Of a stretch of 43,238 bases of DNA, positions 26,758 through 35,357 are shown one piece after another (the first letter of the stretch is position 1; each line of letters starts with the position of its first letter). The translations under genes and the position numbers were made by a program. The stretch is from Candidatus Methanoplasma glyptotermitis (GTDB taxonomy: Archaea > Thermoplasmatota > Thermoplasmata > Methanomassiliicoccales > Methanomethylophilaceae), in the NCBI GenBank assembly GCA_031267895.1, contig JAIRYF010000060.1, positions 1-43,238 of the forward strand, in the 5' to 3' direction. The notes beneath the pieces were generated by a model. It had not been told where the DNA came from, did no database searches, and saw nothing but the letters and a program-made list of their open reading frames with translations.

Positions 26758-27555
26758 TTATTCTCTCCTGAGGGTCCTGCGTGAGAAGAACATACTTGCT
26801 CCGGTCATGACGAGTGCGAACGCTGTTATAACAATAAGGTCTCCGACCAGAGACAGACTCTGAACGGAGACCATCGAACTCATTCCGCCCCACGAATTTC
26901 GTATTGCATCTGCCGCATACGTCAGGGGGTTGGCGTTGGCAACTATCCTCAGAGCCTCCGGCAGTGCCGTCGTCGGAAACATCGCCCCCGATGCGAACAT
27001 CAGAGGCAGGTTCAGGAGCATGTTGATTCCCATCAGTGCTTCCTGATTCTTTATTATCAGGCCCAGAGCTGCGAATATGGATGAGAAGGTCATTGCTACG
27101 CAGACCACCGAAATAATTATGACTGTCAGACTCACCGCCGAGAGTCCTCCCGCATCCAGTCCGAGCAACAGTGCCATGACCAGCACTAAAAGTGACTGAA
27201 TGGCTGCCTTTACTGTGGTCGCAATGATCTTTGACAAAGGTATAACACCTCTCGGTATGGGTGCCGCCCTTACCTTTTCCAAAAATCCGAATCTGCGGTC
27301 CCATACCAAGGACATTCCGGCGGTCATGGATGCAGTGAGTGCCGTGACGACTATCATTCCTATGCAGAGGAAACTGAAATAGTCCAACTCCTGATCGAAT
27401 CCCCTCATCAGGCCGTCCATGGCGAAACCGAACAGTCCCAGCCATATAAGCGGCTGAGCTGCCATCATGAAAATCTGGATCTTGCTTCTGTACCAGTGTT
27501 TAAGCTCCCTTCCGACCAGCGCAAGAGTCTGGCTGACATACGTCCCTTCCCGCAC
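26758..27555 (-). CDS. ABC-2 type exporter permease
   Basis: 265-residue membrane protein with six hydrophobic segments and the ABC-2 pattern RAAPIPRGVIPLSKII in the cytoplasmic loop, as in DrrB/NodJ-type permeases. It forms an exporter with the ATPase encoded just upstream; drugs or lipids are typical substrates, but none can be named here. The frame is open to 27627 inside the ATPase gene, but GTG 27555 lies one base after the ATPase stop and behind AAGGAGGGG, so I use it. Confidence 0.86.
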   Translation of the reverse strand: MREGTYVSQTLALVGRELKHWYRSKIQIFMMAAQPLIWLGLFGFAMDGLMRGFDQELDYFSFLCIGMIVVTALTASMTAGMSLVWDRRFGFLEKVRAAPIPRGVIPLSKIIATTVKAAIQSLLVLVMALLLGLDAGGLSAVSLTVIIISVVCVAMTFSSIFAALGLIIKNQEALMGINMLLNLPLMFASGAMFPTTALPEALRIVANANPLTYAADAIRNSWGGMSSMVSVQSLSLVGDLIVITAFALVMTGASMFFSRRTLRRE

Positions 27556-27556
27556 C

Positions 27557-28561
27557 TCAGCCCCTCCTTCTGATGTTTTGAAGTTCCTGTTTGCGGATCT
27601 CGTGTCTGTTGGATCCCCTGTCCTCATCCCTCAGGGACTTTCCCGTGTACTTCAGAAACACCTCGTTGATGCTGGGCGGATGCAGGGATATGGATTCAAT
27701 CTTCCATCCTTCTCTGACAGATACGGCCAGGATATCTTTCTCAGTGCGTTCGCCGTCCTTTGTTTTGATGCAGTATCCGAACCCTTCCCTGACAGCACTT
27801 GAGACCCCGGCCATCTCCAAAATGGATCCGGACAGGTCCGTATCTTCACAGATGATCGCATTGATGATGTCTCCTCCGAGGGAGTCTTTAAGTTCCGCCG
27901 GGGTCCCGATGATTTTGATCTCACCCTCATCGATTATAGCTATCCTGTCGCACAGGGCATCGGCCTCTTCAAGATAGTGGGTGGTGAGGAAGACAGTCAT
28001 ATTGCTTTCTTCCTTCATTTTCCTGATGTATTCCCATATTATTTCTCTGGTCTGTATATCAAGTCCGAGCGTCGGTTCGTCCAGGAACAGCATTTTAGGA
28101 CGGTGTATCAGTCCTTCTGCCAACTCGAGTCTTTTCCTCATGCCCCCGGAGTATGTATCTACTCTTCTGTCCGCCGCTTCCTCCAGCTTCACCGTTCCCA
28201 GAAGTTCGTTGATCCTTTCTTCCGCGATCTTTCTGGGTACTCCGTAAAGATCGGCCTGAAGCCTCATGTTCTCTCTTCCGGAAAGTTCGTCGTCTGCGGT
28301 CAGCGACTGAGGGACCAGACCTATTGTTTTTCTCACGCTGTTTGCATTTTTAACGACATCTTCTCCGTCAAGCGTTACAGAACCCGACGTGGGCGTGAGA
28401 AGAGTGGTGATCATGGAAATGGTCGTGGATTTGCCGGCACCGTTTGGCCCAAGGAACCCGAATACTTCTCCTTCTTTAACGCTGAAAGAGATCCTGTTCA
28501 CGGCAAGCACATCTTTTTCGTATCTTTTGACGAGGTCTCTGACCTCTAGTATGTTGCTCAT
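27557..28561 (-). CDS. ABC exporter ATP-binding protein (DrrA-like)
   Basis: 334 residues. Walker A GPNGAGKST (near residue 39), Q-loop GLVPQSLTADDELSGREN, signature YSGGMRKRLELAEGL, Walker B MLFLDEPTLGLD, and the H-loop in FLTTHYLEEAD. The extra C-terminal ~90 residues with HPPSINEVFLKYTGKSLRD are typical of DrrA-type drug exporters. The ATG at 28561 overlaps the PadR stop by 4 bases. Confidence 0.92.
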   Translation of the reverse strand: MSNILEVRDLVKRYEKDVLAVNRISFSVKEGEVFGFLGPNGAGKSTTISMITTLLTPTSGSVTLDGEDVVKNANSVRKTIGLVPQSLTADDELSGRENMRLQADLYGVPRKIAEERINELLGTVKLEEAADRRVDTYSGGMRKRLELAEGLIHRPKMLFLDEPTLGLDIQTREIIWEYIRKMKEESNMTVFLTTHYLEEADALCDRIAIIDEGEIKIIGTPAELKDSLGGDIINAIICEDTDLSGSILEMAGVSSAVREGFGYCIKTKDGERTEKDILAVSVREGWKIESISLHPPSINEVFLKYTGKSLRDEDRGSNRHEIRKQELQNIRRRG

Positions 28562-29049
28562 TCTTTCTCACCGGCCACTCTCTCTATTGCTTCGTTGATC
28601 CTCAGAAGATCAGCTTCCAGCAGGTCGCGCGTTTCCGTCAGGGTTTTGAGTCTGTCAATCTTCGGCATCGAATTCACATCCGGAATTTCGGATGCTTCGA
28701 TACCCATCTCTTCGCATACTTCTACGATAACAGAAGTAAATCTCATCCTCATGGACGAGATCGCATTGAGAATCGGGAGGGCACTTATCAGCCATTCGGT
28801 GCCTTCTTCCGACATGAAATAGTATTCTTTGCCGCCTAAGTGCTCGGACACGAGCAGGCCCATATCCTGAAGTTTCTTTATCGCAGGATAGATCGCTCCG
28901 GTCTTGGGATCCCAAATACCTTTGAAATGCGCCCTCATATCTTTTATTATTCCGTATCCGTGCTTCTTGTCCTTTCTCACAGAGAGCAGGATCATTATCT
29001 GCACAGGACTGATCCTGTGGCCTTTGTATGACGGGCCGGGCGGTCTCAT
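28558..29049 (-). CDS. PadR-family transcriptional regulator
   Basis: 163 residues. N-terminal winged helix of the PadR type (ILLSVRKDKKHGYGIIKDM, GAIYPAIKKLQDMGLL) and a C-terminal helical dimerisation part with MPKIDRLKTLTETRDLLEADLLRI. First gene of the exporter operon, so it probably represses that operon and itself until an effector arrives. A candidate operator lies 27-56 bases upstream. Confidence 0.88.
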   Translation of the reverse strand: MRPPGPSYKGHRISPVQIMILLSVRKDKKHGYGIIKDMRAHFKGIWDPKTGAIYPAIKKLQDMGLLVSEHLGGKEYYFMSEEGTEWLISALPILNAISSMRMRFTSVIVEVCEEMGIEASEIPDVNSMPKIDRLKTLTETRDLLEADLLRINEAIERVAGEKE

Positions 29050-29075
29050 GTTTTCCTCCGAAGATCGTTTTTGAT

Positions 29076-29105
29076 ATATACTAGGTAATTATATACGCAG
29101 TATAT
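29076..29105. promoter_or_regulatory. Candidate PadR operator at the exporter promoter
   Basis: ATATACT (29076-29082) and AGTATAT (29099-29105) are perfect 7-bp inverted repeats with 16 bases between, overlapping the AT-rich promoter of the PadR gene. The spacing suits a dimer of a winged-helix protein. Confidence 0.45.
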
Positions 29106-29239
29106 TAATACTTATTTTAGACTGTCGCCCGGAATGATGTGTGGCCACCGGGCAGGTTCCGACGCCTCCTCAGGAAACAGTCGGGCTGACTTTTTTCGTA
29201 TCTGACTAAAATTTCGGATAGCCAAAATGTTATATATTA

Positions 29240-29255
29240 TTTAGGTAATCCTAAA
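29240..29255. promoter_or_regulatory. DtxR-like iron box before the first binding-protein gene
   Basis: TTTAGGTAATCCTAAA is a perfect 16-bp palindrome resembling the half-sites recognised by DtxR/MntR-type metal regulators (TTAGG...CCTAA). It lies just after TTATATATTATT and 10 bases before the ATG at 29266, a good place to block transcription when metal is plentiful. A related but less symmetric AAGGCAAATCTAAAAA stands at 36650-36664 before the second binding-protein gene. Confidence 0.5.
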
Positions 29256-29265
29256 AAAGATTCTT

Positions 29266-30224
29266 ATGAACAGTAAAATTTTGGCAGCCTTGGCCGTCGC
29301 GGTAATAGCAATCGCGGGGGGGGGGGGGCACTCGTCCTGCTGAGCAGTGACGACAGCGACAAAAATCAAATCGGGCCTCTGGAAGGTTGGCCGAGAGTGT
29401 ACACTGACGCCTCAGGACGCGAGGTCACTCTGGAGAAGCCATCCGAACGGACAGCCTTGATCTTCTTCCGCGGATTTGACTACGTATTCATGCTGGACGA
29501 GCCGCCCGTTGCATCCACCGAAGTAGCGGATGTCCTTAACGGATGGGCATCGCTGGAACCGTTTGCAAGCAAGTATGATATTATAGATGTAGGCTCGCAG
29601 ACAAGTCCCAATCTCGAGATGATTCTTGATGCTGAACCCGACCTCATAATCGTATACTCGGGAACATTCGATGCTATCGGCAGCCAGTTGGAAAAGATCG
29701 CCACCACCGTTACCGTAAGCAGCTATGGCGATGATTGGGTAACGCCGTTCATCGAATACGGGAAAATATTCGGTAAGGAGGACAGAGCGCAGGAAGAGAT
29801 CGACCGTATAAACGGTCTCCTGAGAGACAGCGCAGAGGAACTGTCCGCATATTCCGATAAAACATTCGGTTTCATGAGATGCGACGGAAAGACCTTCTCC
29901 GTCTATAACATCGAATATGTTTTCAGCACCGATAACGGTCTGGGTCTGACCGCACCGGAGGGGTTGCTTGCCAAGAACAGGCAGTCGATAGACCTGGAGG
30001 GACTGGCTCAGTTCAACCCTGATTTCCTGTTCCTTTACGATGTCGCGGATACTTCCGAGCATGAAGACTTCATGGCAGATCTGAGTTCAGATTCTGTGTG
30101 GAATGCCCTCACGAGTGTAAAAGACGGAAACGTGTTCCTGCTGGATCGCTCCGTGTTCTCCGGCGGGCCGCTCTCCATAGAGTACGGAACAGAAGCAATC
30201 TCCGAATGCCTGAGAGGAACGTGA
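29266..30224 (+). CDS. Iron/cobalamin-type ABC substrate-binding protein, out of frame at a G13 tract
   Basis: Periplasmic-type binding protein of the BtuF/FepB family. ATG 29266 encodes a signal sequence (MNSKILAALAVAVIAIA) that runs into 13 G and stops at TGA 29341. One base over, ALVLLSSDDSDKN and the mature domain (GWPRVYTDASGREVTLEKPSERTALI-like start, LEMILDAEPDLIIVYSG) continue to 30224. A tract of 14 or 11 G would give one uninterrupted ~320-residue protein similar in layout to the one at 36674-37633. Without that, only a leaderless fragment from GTG 29397 could be made, without a signal. It is the first gene of the importer/nitrogenase-like block. Confidence 0.8.
29316..29328 (+). 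repeat. Run of 13 G in the signal-sequence region
   Basis: The tract encodes the glycines at the end of the signal sequence of the binding protein. Its length sets the frame: 11 or 14 G are in frame, 13 is not. Confidence 0.8.
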
Positions 30225-30392
30225 GGCATTCGCACTCACCTGTCCGGGAGACCGATCGGTTCTTCTGGACAGACCCGCGGATCAGTCGATCGCCGGTTCG
30301 ATCGCGAAACCGGCATCGTACCTTTCCGGCGCGGATGCGTGCCGGAAAACCCGTACGATAGGATCGCGGCTTGACGAAGAAGGGGAGAGCAC

Positions 30393-31439
30393 TTGACAGA
30401 CAACGAAGAGTTTGCGAACGGTCAGCCTCCTGTCAGAAACAAGAGCCGGGCAGGATTGACCGGCATGATCCTGTCGGTCGGTCTGCTGTCTCTGTTCTTT
30501 CTCATGGCATTCTCAATAACGAAGGGAGCTGTAAAGATACCGCTTTCTGCAGTATGGGATGCTTTTTTCAATTTCAACGGTAATGATATCCAGCACCTGA
30601 TTGTGATCGACATCCGTCTCCCGCGCGCGATAGCCAGCGCGCTCGTAGGTGCGGCCTTTGCTGTGGCGGGAGCTATAATGCAGGGCACAACCCGCAATCC
30701 TCTGGCGGATTCCGGACTTATGGGTCTGAACGCGGGTGCGGGATTTGCTCTGGCGATGTGTTATGCCTTCCTCCCCGGACTGAGCTACATGCGGATCATA
30801 ATCGCTTCGTTTCTGGGGGCTGCTCTGGGCGCGGCGCTCGTAAACGGAATAGCATCTTTCCGCCTCGGCGGGTCCACTCCTACCAGGCTGGTGCTGGCCG
30901 GAGCCGCGGTCAGTATGTTCCTGATCGCACTGAGTCAGGGCATAGCCATATATTTTGAAGTGGCGCAGGATGTGATGTTCTGGACAGTCGGAGGCGTTTC
31001 CGGCTCCACGTGGGAACAGGTCGGTCTCATCGCCCCTGTGATACTGATCGCTCTTGCTCTTTCGGTGGCCCTTTCCAGATCCGTGTCCGTTCTCAGTCTG
31101 GGAGAGGATGTGGCAAAGGGACTGGGAGCGAACACAGCTCTGATAGGAGTCTTTTGCTCCGTTATCGTTCTTATTCTCGCAGGAACCTCCGTCGCAGTCG
31201 TGGGTGCCGTGGGGTTCGTAGGGTTGGTGGTCCCGCATTTTGTCAGATATCTTGTGGGAGTGGACTACAGATTCATAATCCCGTGCTCTGCCGTGCTGGG
31301 CGCATTGCTGGTGGTCGCAGCGGATCTGTTCGCCAGAAACCTTAATCCTCCCTTCGAAACGCCGCTCGGGGCAACGATTGCCCTTATCGGAGTTCCGTTC
31401 TTCCTTCATCTGGCGCGCAGACAAAAGAGGGCGGTCTGA
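30393..31439 (+). CDS. FecCD/BtuC-type ABC permease (first)
   Basis: 348 residues with about nine to ten hydrophobic segments and the FecCD signatures IRLPRAIASALVGAAFAVAGAIMQ, NPLADSGLMGLNAGAGFA, and VGFVGLVVPHFVRYLVG. Importers of this class take up ferric chelates, haem or cobalamin. TTG 30393 follows GGGGAGAG and is the likely start. The last base overlaps the first base of the next permease (TGATG). A 168-base spacer after the binding-protein gene holds GC-rich inverted repeats but no gene. Confidence 0.9.
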   Translation: MTDNEEFANGQPPVRNKSRAGLTGMILSVGLLSLFFLMAFSITKGAVKIPLSAVWDAFFNFNGNDIQHLIVIDIRLPRAIASALVGAAFAVAGAIMQGTTRNPLADSGLMGLNAGAGFALAMCYAFLPGLSYMRIIIASFLGAALGAALVNGIASFRLGGSTPTRLVLAGAAVSMFLIALSQGIAIYFEVAQDVMFWTVGGVSGSTWEQVGLIAPVILIALALSVALSRSVSVLSLGEDVAKGLGANTALIGVFCSVIVLILAGTSVAVVGAVGFVGLVVPHFVRYLVGVDYRFIIPCSAVLGALLVVAADLFARNLNPPFETPLGATIALIGVPFFLHLARRQKRAV

Positions 31440-32506
31440 TGACGGGATCCCGGCACAGCGGCAATCTGACCGAACAACAGGAAAAGAACGAGGAATATAA
31501 AAGAAAAAGAGAACTTCGAAATCTGACGATCATCGTCATATGCGCGGTTGTGCTGGCGGCGGTCGTATTCGTGTGCGCAAATATCGGTTACATTAAATTC
31601 TCTATACCGGACATTTTCAGGATATTTACCGGCGGCGGAACCAACCGTGAAAATTTGGTAGTGTTTGAATTCAGGATGCCTCGCATAATTGTATCAATTC
31701 TGGCGGGTGCCGCGCTGGCACTGTCAGGGTGTATACTGCAGGGAGTTGTAAGGAACGATCTGGCGGATCCGGGATTGCTGGGGATCAATGCCGGGGCGGG
31801 ACTGCTGGTGATCCTGTACGTCATGTTCTTTGGGACGCAATCCTTCCTTTCGGTGTTCACACTCCCGTTCTTGGCACTGATAGGTGCCGGGGTCGCTACT
31901 GCGGCCGTCTACGCACTGGCATTCAAAAGGGGAGAGGGAGTAGCCCCTATGCGGCTGATACTCACGGGAGTGGCGATACAGGCGGGTATAGCCGCTCTGA
32001 CGACCGTTCTGGTGGTGAAACTCGATGACGATCAGTTTGACTTCGTGGCCCGTTGGCAGGCGGGCAGCATATGGGGTTCCAGCTGGGATTATGTTATTGC
32101 GCTGCTTCCATGGCTGCTTATACTCGTTCCGTACGTTATGTCTAAATTCCGCGTGCTTGACGTACTGAACCTGGGAGACAGTGTGGCGGGAAGCCTCGGC
32201 GCATCTGTGGAGAAAGAGAGAAGAGGTCTTCTGGCAGCAGCGGCAGGACTGGCGGCATCCGCTGTGGCGATCGGCGGGAACATAAGTTTTGTGGGGTTGA
32301 TAGCTCCGCATCTGGGACGCAGGCTGGTAGGTCCGAGGCACCTGGTCCTGCTGCCGACATGCGCACTTCTGGGTGCGGTGCTGGTTTCTGTGGCTGATAC
32401 AATTGCAAGAGTGATAGTGGAACCTTCGGAAATACCTACAGGAATTGTAGTGGCGATCGTCGGTGCGCCGTATTTCCTGTATCTGCTGATGAGAAATAAA
32501 CATTGA
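31439..32506 (+). CDS. FecCD/BtuC-type ABC permease (second)
   Basis: 355 residues. After a charged 25-residue N-terminal extension come about nine membrane segments with FRMPRIIVSILAGAALALSGCILQG, RNDLADPGLLGINAGAG and ISFVGLIAPHLGRRLVG. It is a clear paralogue of the preceding permease, so the importer is probably a heterodimer, as in FecCD or FepDG. ATG 31439 overlaps the previous stop. Confidence 0.9.
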   Translation: MTGSRHSGNLTEQQEKNEEYKRKRELRNLTIIVICAVVLAAVVFVCANIGYIKFSIPDIFRIFTGGGTNRENLVVFEFRMPRIIVSILAGAALALSGCILQGVVRNDLADPGLLGINAGAGLLVILYVMFFGTQSFLSVFTLPFLALIGAGVATAAVYALAFKRGEGVAPMRLILTGVAIQAGIAALTTVLVVKLDDDQFDFVARWQAGSIWGSSWDYVIALLPWLLILVPYVMSKFRVLDVLNLGDSVAGSLGASVEKERRGLLAAAAGLAASAVAIGGNISFVGLIAPHLGRRLVGPRHLVLLPTCALLGAVLVSVADTIARVIVEPSEIPTGIVVAIVGAPYFLYLLMRNKH

Positions 32507-32521
32507 AAGGAGGGGTGAAAT

Positions 32522-33316
32522 ACGGAAAGCATTTCGACGAAGAATCTGGCAGTCTCATATGAAGACAATCATGTGGTGGAGAACATGGATATGAGCATAC
32601 CTCATGGGAAGATAACTGCCATCATAGGACCGAACGGGTGCGGAAAGTCCACCGTGCTGAAGGCCGTGGGCAGACTGCTGAAACCCAGAGGGGGCATGGT
32701 ATACCTGAACGGGAACGATATACAAAATCTGTCGACGAGGGAGATCGCCCAGAAGATGGCAATCCTTCCTCAGTCTCCTCAGTCTCCTCCCGGTCTGACG
32801 GTAGGCGAACTTGTGACATACGGACGCTTTCCCCATCAGCACGGATTCGGCAAACTGAAGCCTGACGACAAAAAGATCATAATGTGGGCACTTGAAGTCA
32901 CCAAACTTACGGAATTCGAGAATACGGCTGTGGATAATCTTTCCGGAGGTCAGCGTCAGAGAGTCTGGATAGCTATGGCACTGGCTCAGCAGACCGAACT
33001 GATTCTTTTAGACGAGCCCACCACATATCTGGACCTGGCCTACCAGCTGGAAGTACTGGAACTGCTGCACGGACTCAACAGAGAACAGATGTGTACGATC
33101 GTAATGGTCCTGCATGATCTGAATCTGGCCGCTCGGTTCGCCGATCACATGATAGCAATCCGAGACGGCGATGTGATCTGCCACGGGCCGCCGGAGCAGG
33201 TGATGACCGAGAATGTGCTGAGGACAACATTCCGCATAGATGCCAAGATAATTACGGAACCGCACACTGGTCGCCCCGCATGCATATCGTACGATTTGAT
33301 CAAAGAGAACAACTGA
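32522..33316 (+). CDS. FepC/BtuD-type ABC ATPase with an ACG in the start position
   Basis: ATPase of the importer. Walker A GPNGCGKST, Q-loop LPQSPQSPPG, signature NLSGGQRQRVW, Walker B LILLDEPTTYLD, H-loop VLHDLN. The first normal start codon in frame is GTG 32573, but that would remove the first strand and the A-loop (NLAVSYED) that stacks on ATP. These residues are present in frame upstream, beginning with ACG at 32522, which lies 8 bases after AAAGGAGG where an ATG is expected. So it either starts at ACG, or a T-to-C change has crippled the start. Length from ACG is 264 residues, normal for the family. Confidence 0.88.
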   Translation, partial: TESISTKNLAVSYEDNHVVENMDMSIPHGKITAIIGPNGCGKSTVLKAVGRLLKPRGGMVYLNGNDIQNLSTREIAQKMAILPQSPQSPPGLTVGELVTYGRFPHQHGFGKLKPDDKKIIMWALEVTKLTEFENTAVDNLSGGQRQRVWIAMALAQQTELILLDEPTTYLDLAYQLEVLELLHGLNREQMCTIVMVLHDLNLAARFADHMIAIRDGDVICHGPPEQVMTENVLRTTFRIDAKIITEPHTGRPACISYDLIKENN

Positions 33317-33331
33317 ACAGGAGGTGTTAAT

Positions 33332-34087
33332 ATCAGAAAGATTGCAATATACGGAAAAGGGGGCATAGGCAAATCCACCACCGCCTCTAACATATCGTCC
33401 GCGTGGGCATCCATGGGCCTGAAAGTCATGCAGATAGGATGCGATCCGAAAGCGGATTCCACACGCAGTCTGACGGGCGGCAGGAATATCAGGACGGTAC
33501 TGGACACTCTGAGGGAAAAAGGAGACGCGGAACTCAACGACATCGTTTTCGAAAGCTGTTCCGGAGTCCTGTGTGTAGAGTCCGGGGGACCGATTCCGGG
33601 GGTGGGCTGCGCGGGACGGGGCATAATCACCGCCTTCGAAAAATTGGAGGAGCTGGATGCTTACGGGATATACCGTCCGGATATTGTTCTGTATGATGTG
33701 CTCGGCGATGTGGTATGCGGAGGATTCGCCATGCCCATAAGGGACGGTTACGCCGATGAGGTCTGCATAGTGACATCGGGCGAGATGATGTCGCTGTACG
33801 CCGCTTCGAATATAGCCGGGGCAGTGAAGGGTTTCGGCAGCAGAGGATACGCCTCCCTGAGAGGGCTGATACTGAATTCCAAGAACATAGAAGGAGAGGA
33901 AGAGATCGTCGACAGGGCCGCGGAGGAAATAGGAACTTCTGTGATATACCGTCTTCCGCGGGATCCGGCCGTACAGCTGGCGGAAGCAGAAGGAAAGACC
34001 GTGACCGAGGCCTTTCCGGATTCGGATATGGCGTCCCGATACAGGGACTTGGCACATATTTTGATGAAAGAAGGTGAAAGACATTGA
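33332..34087 (+). CDS. NifH-like nitrogenase reductase family ATPase, ATC in the start position
   Basis: Homodimeric Fe-protein-type ATPase that passes low-potential electrons to a NifDK-like partner. It has the P-loop GKGGIGKST (residues 8-16), [11 protein letters not shown], and both cluster cysteines: Cys93 in PGVGCAGRG and Cys129 in [11 protein letters not shown], so a bridging [4Fe-4S] cluster should form. The first normal start, ATG 33413, would delete the P-loop. The homologous N terminus [12 protein letters not shown] is preceded by ATC (33332), 7 bases after GGAGG. It closely resembles NifH, BchL and CfbC; the sequence alone does not say which substrate is served. Confidence 0.9.
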   Translation: MRKIAIYGKGGIGKSTTASNISSAWASMGLKVMQIGCDPKADSTRSLTGGRNIRTVLDTLREKGDAELNDIVFESCSGVLCVESGGPIPGVGCAGRGIITAFEKLEELDAYGIYRPDIVLYDVLGDVVCGGFAMPIRDGYADEVCIVTSGEMMSLYAASNIAGAVKGFGSRGYASLRGLILNSKNIEGEEEIVDRAAEEIGTSVIYRLPRDPAVQLAEAEGKTVTEAFPDSDMASRYRDLAHILMKEGERH

Positions 34088-35355
34088 ATGAACTCGGACA
34101 CCTGAAACGGCTGTCTTCGGTAAAGACAAACAGCTGCGTCAAATTCCTTACACCTGCGGCTTTTCCGGGCAACCATTGTCCGTTACACAGGGCACTGGCC
34201 CTCTGTGCGAATGTCAGAGGGATATCCACGCTGGTAGTGGGAACGCCGGAATGCGGCATATACAGCAGAAATATCATAGAGATGTCGCGGCAGAAAGGCT
34301 GCGAATAGCATTGGATGTATGTTCTCGATCAGAATGAGGTGGTGTTCGGATGCCGGAAAGGACTGGTCGCCGCCGTTAAAGAAATGGACCGCTCCGGGGC
34401 GGAGGCAGTCATGCTGATATCAACATGCATTCCGGAGGTAATAGGCGAAGATTTGGAATGCATGATCCGCGAAATGCAGCCTGATATCAAAGCGAAACTG
34501 AGTATCGTCAGGATCGGACACTTCAAGTGCAACAGCCATCCTTCAGGTATCTGGAAGACATTGGTCGCCTACGGAGACCTTATGGAAGATGCAGATACCC
34601 GTTCCGATACGGTCAATGTGCTGGGAAGGGGTCCGGATGGAGATCATCCGCCCATGCCGAAACTGCTGAAAGAACTGAGCGACAGGGGATTCAGACTGCG
34701 CTTCCTGGCACCCGGATCCGGCATAGATGATTTCATTGCGGCACCCGATGCCTCGCTGAATCTTGTGGTATCTCAGTTCATGAATCCTTTGGCGGATATG
34801 ATGAGTCAGAGATACGGAATATCTGCCGTGAGCCTTCACGAGACCTATGACGTCGAAGGCATTGATCTTCTGCACAGTTCCGTGGCGGATGCGCTGAATA
34901 TCTCCTGGGACAGTGAATTCAAAGAACAGAGAGAAAAGGCTGCCGCACTTCAAAAGCAGGCGGCGGATGTATTCAGAGGCACGCAGTTCGTTATGACCCG
35001 CGAGAACATGCTGATGCCCCTGCCGCTGGCCGCGTATCTGTCGGAACTCGGAATGATCCCAGCCCTGATCCACATGGAAGAGTATTATCCCGATGATAAG
35101 AAATGGGCAAAAGTTCTGATCGAAAAGGGGCATGATCCGCTGGTCTGCCACATGGTGAACGAGGAGACGGATGCGAAAGCGATCGAACTGGTCGGTCCGG
35201 ACATATCTTTCGGAGAGATACCGAGGAGTTCCGGAAAGATACGGTGCGTCTGCGATATGCAGGACCTCTACGGGTGCATCGGATACGAACGTACGATTGC
35301 TCTTCTGGAGAGGATGCTGACCGTTCTGAACCGCAGGAACGGTACGGAGGCGTGA
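34084..35355 (+). CDS. NifD-like subunit of a nitrogenase-like reductase, with an in-frame TAG
   Basis: Catalytic-type subunit. TTG 34084 overlaps the NifH-like stop. After 74 residues TAG (34306-34308) interrupts the frame, but it goes on as [19 protein letters not shown] and the two pieces together match one NifD-like chain of 423 residues. In this lineage UAG can encode pyrrolysine (residue 75 here). Three cysteines fit the P-cluster-side ligands of NifD: Cys32 (HCPLH), Cys57 (PECGIY), Cys115 ([12 protein letters not shown]). The FeMo-cofactor cysteine is absent: the matching stretch reads [11 protein letters not shown]. So it is not a nitrogenase; the closest analogies are DPOR, COR and CfbD. 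Confidence 0.85.
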
Positions 35356-35357
35356 AT

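Noticed and set aside
30286-30345. tRNA-like GGTTCGATCGCGAAACC segment before the first importer permease
   Set aside because: No acceptor stem, anticodon arm or D arm can be fitted around it; it is part of a GC-rich inverted repeat.
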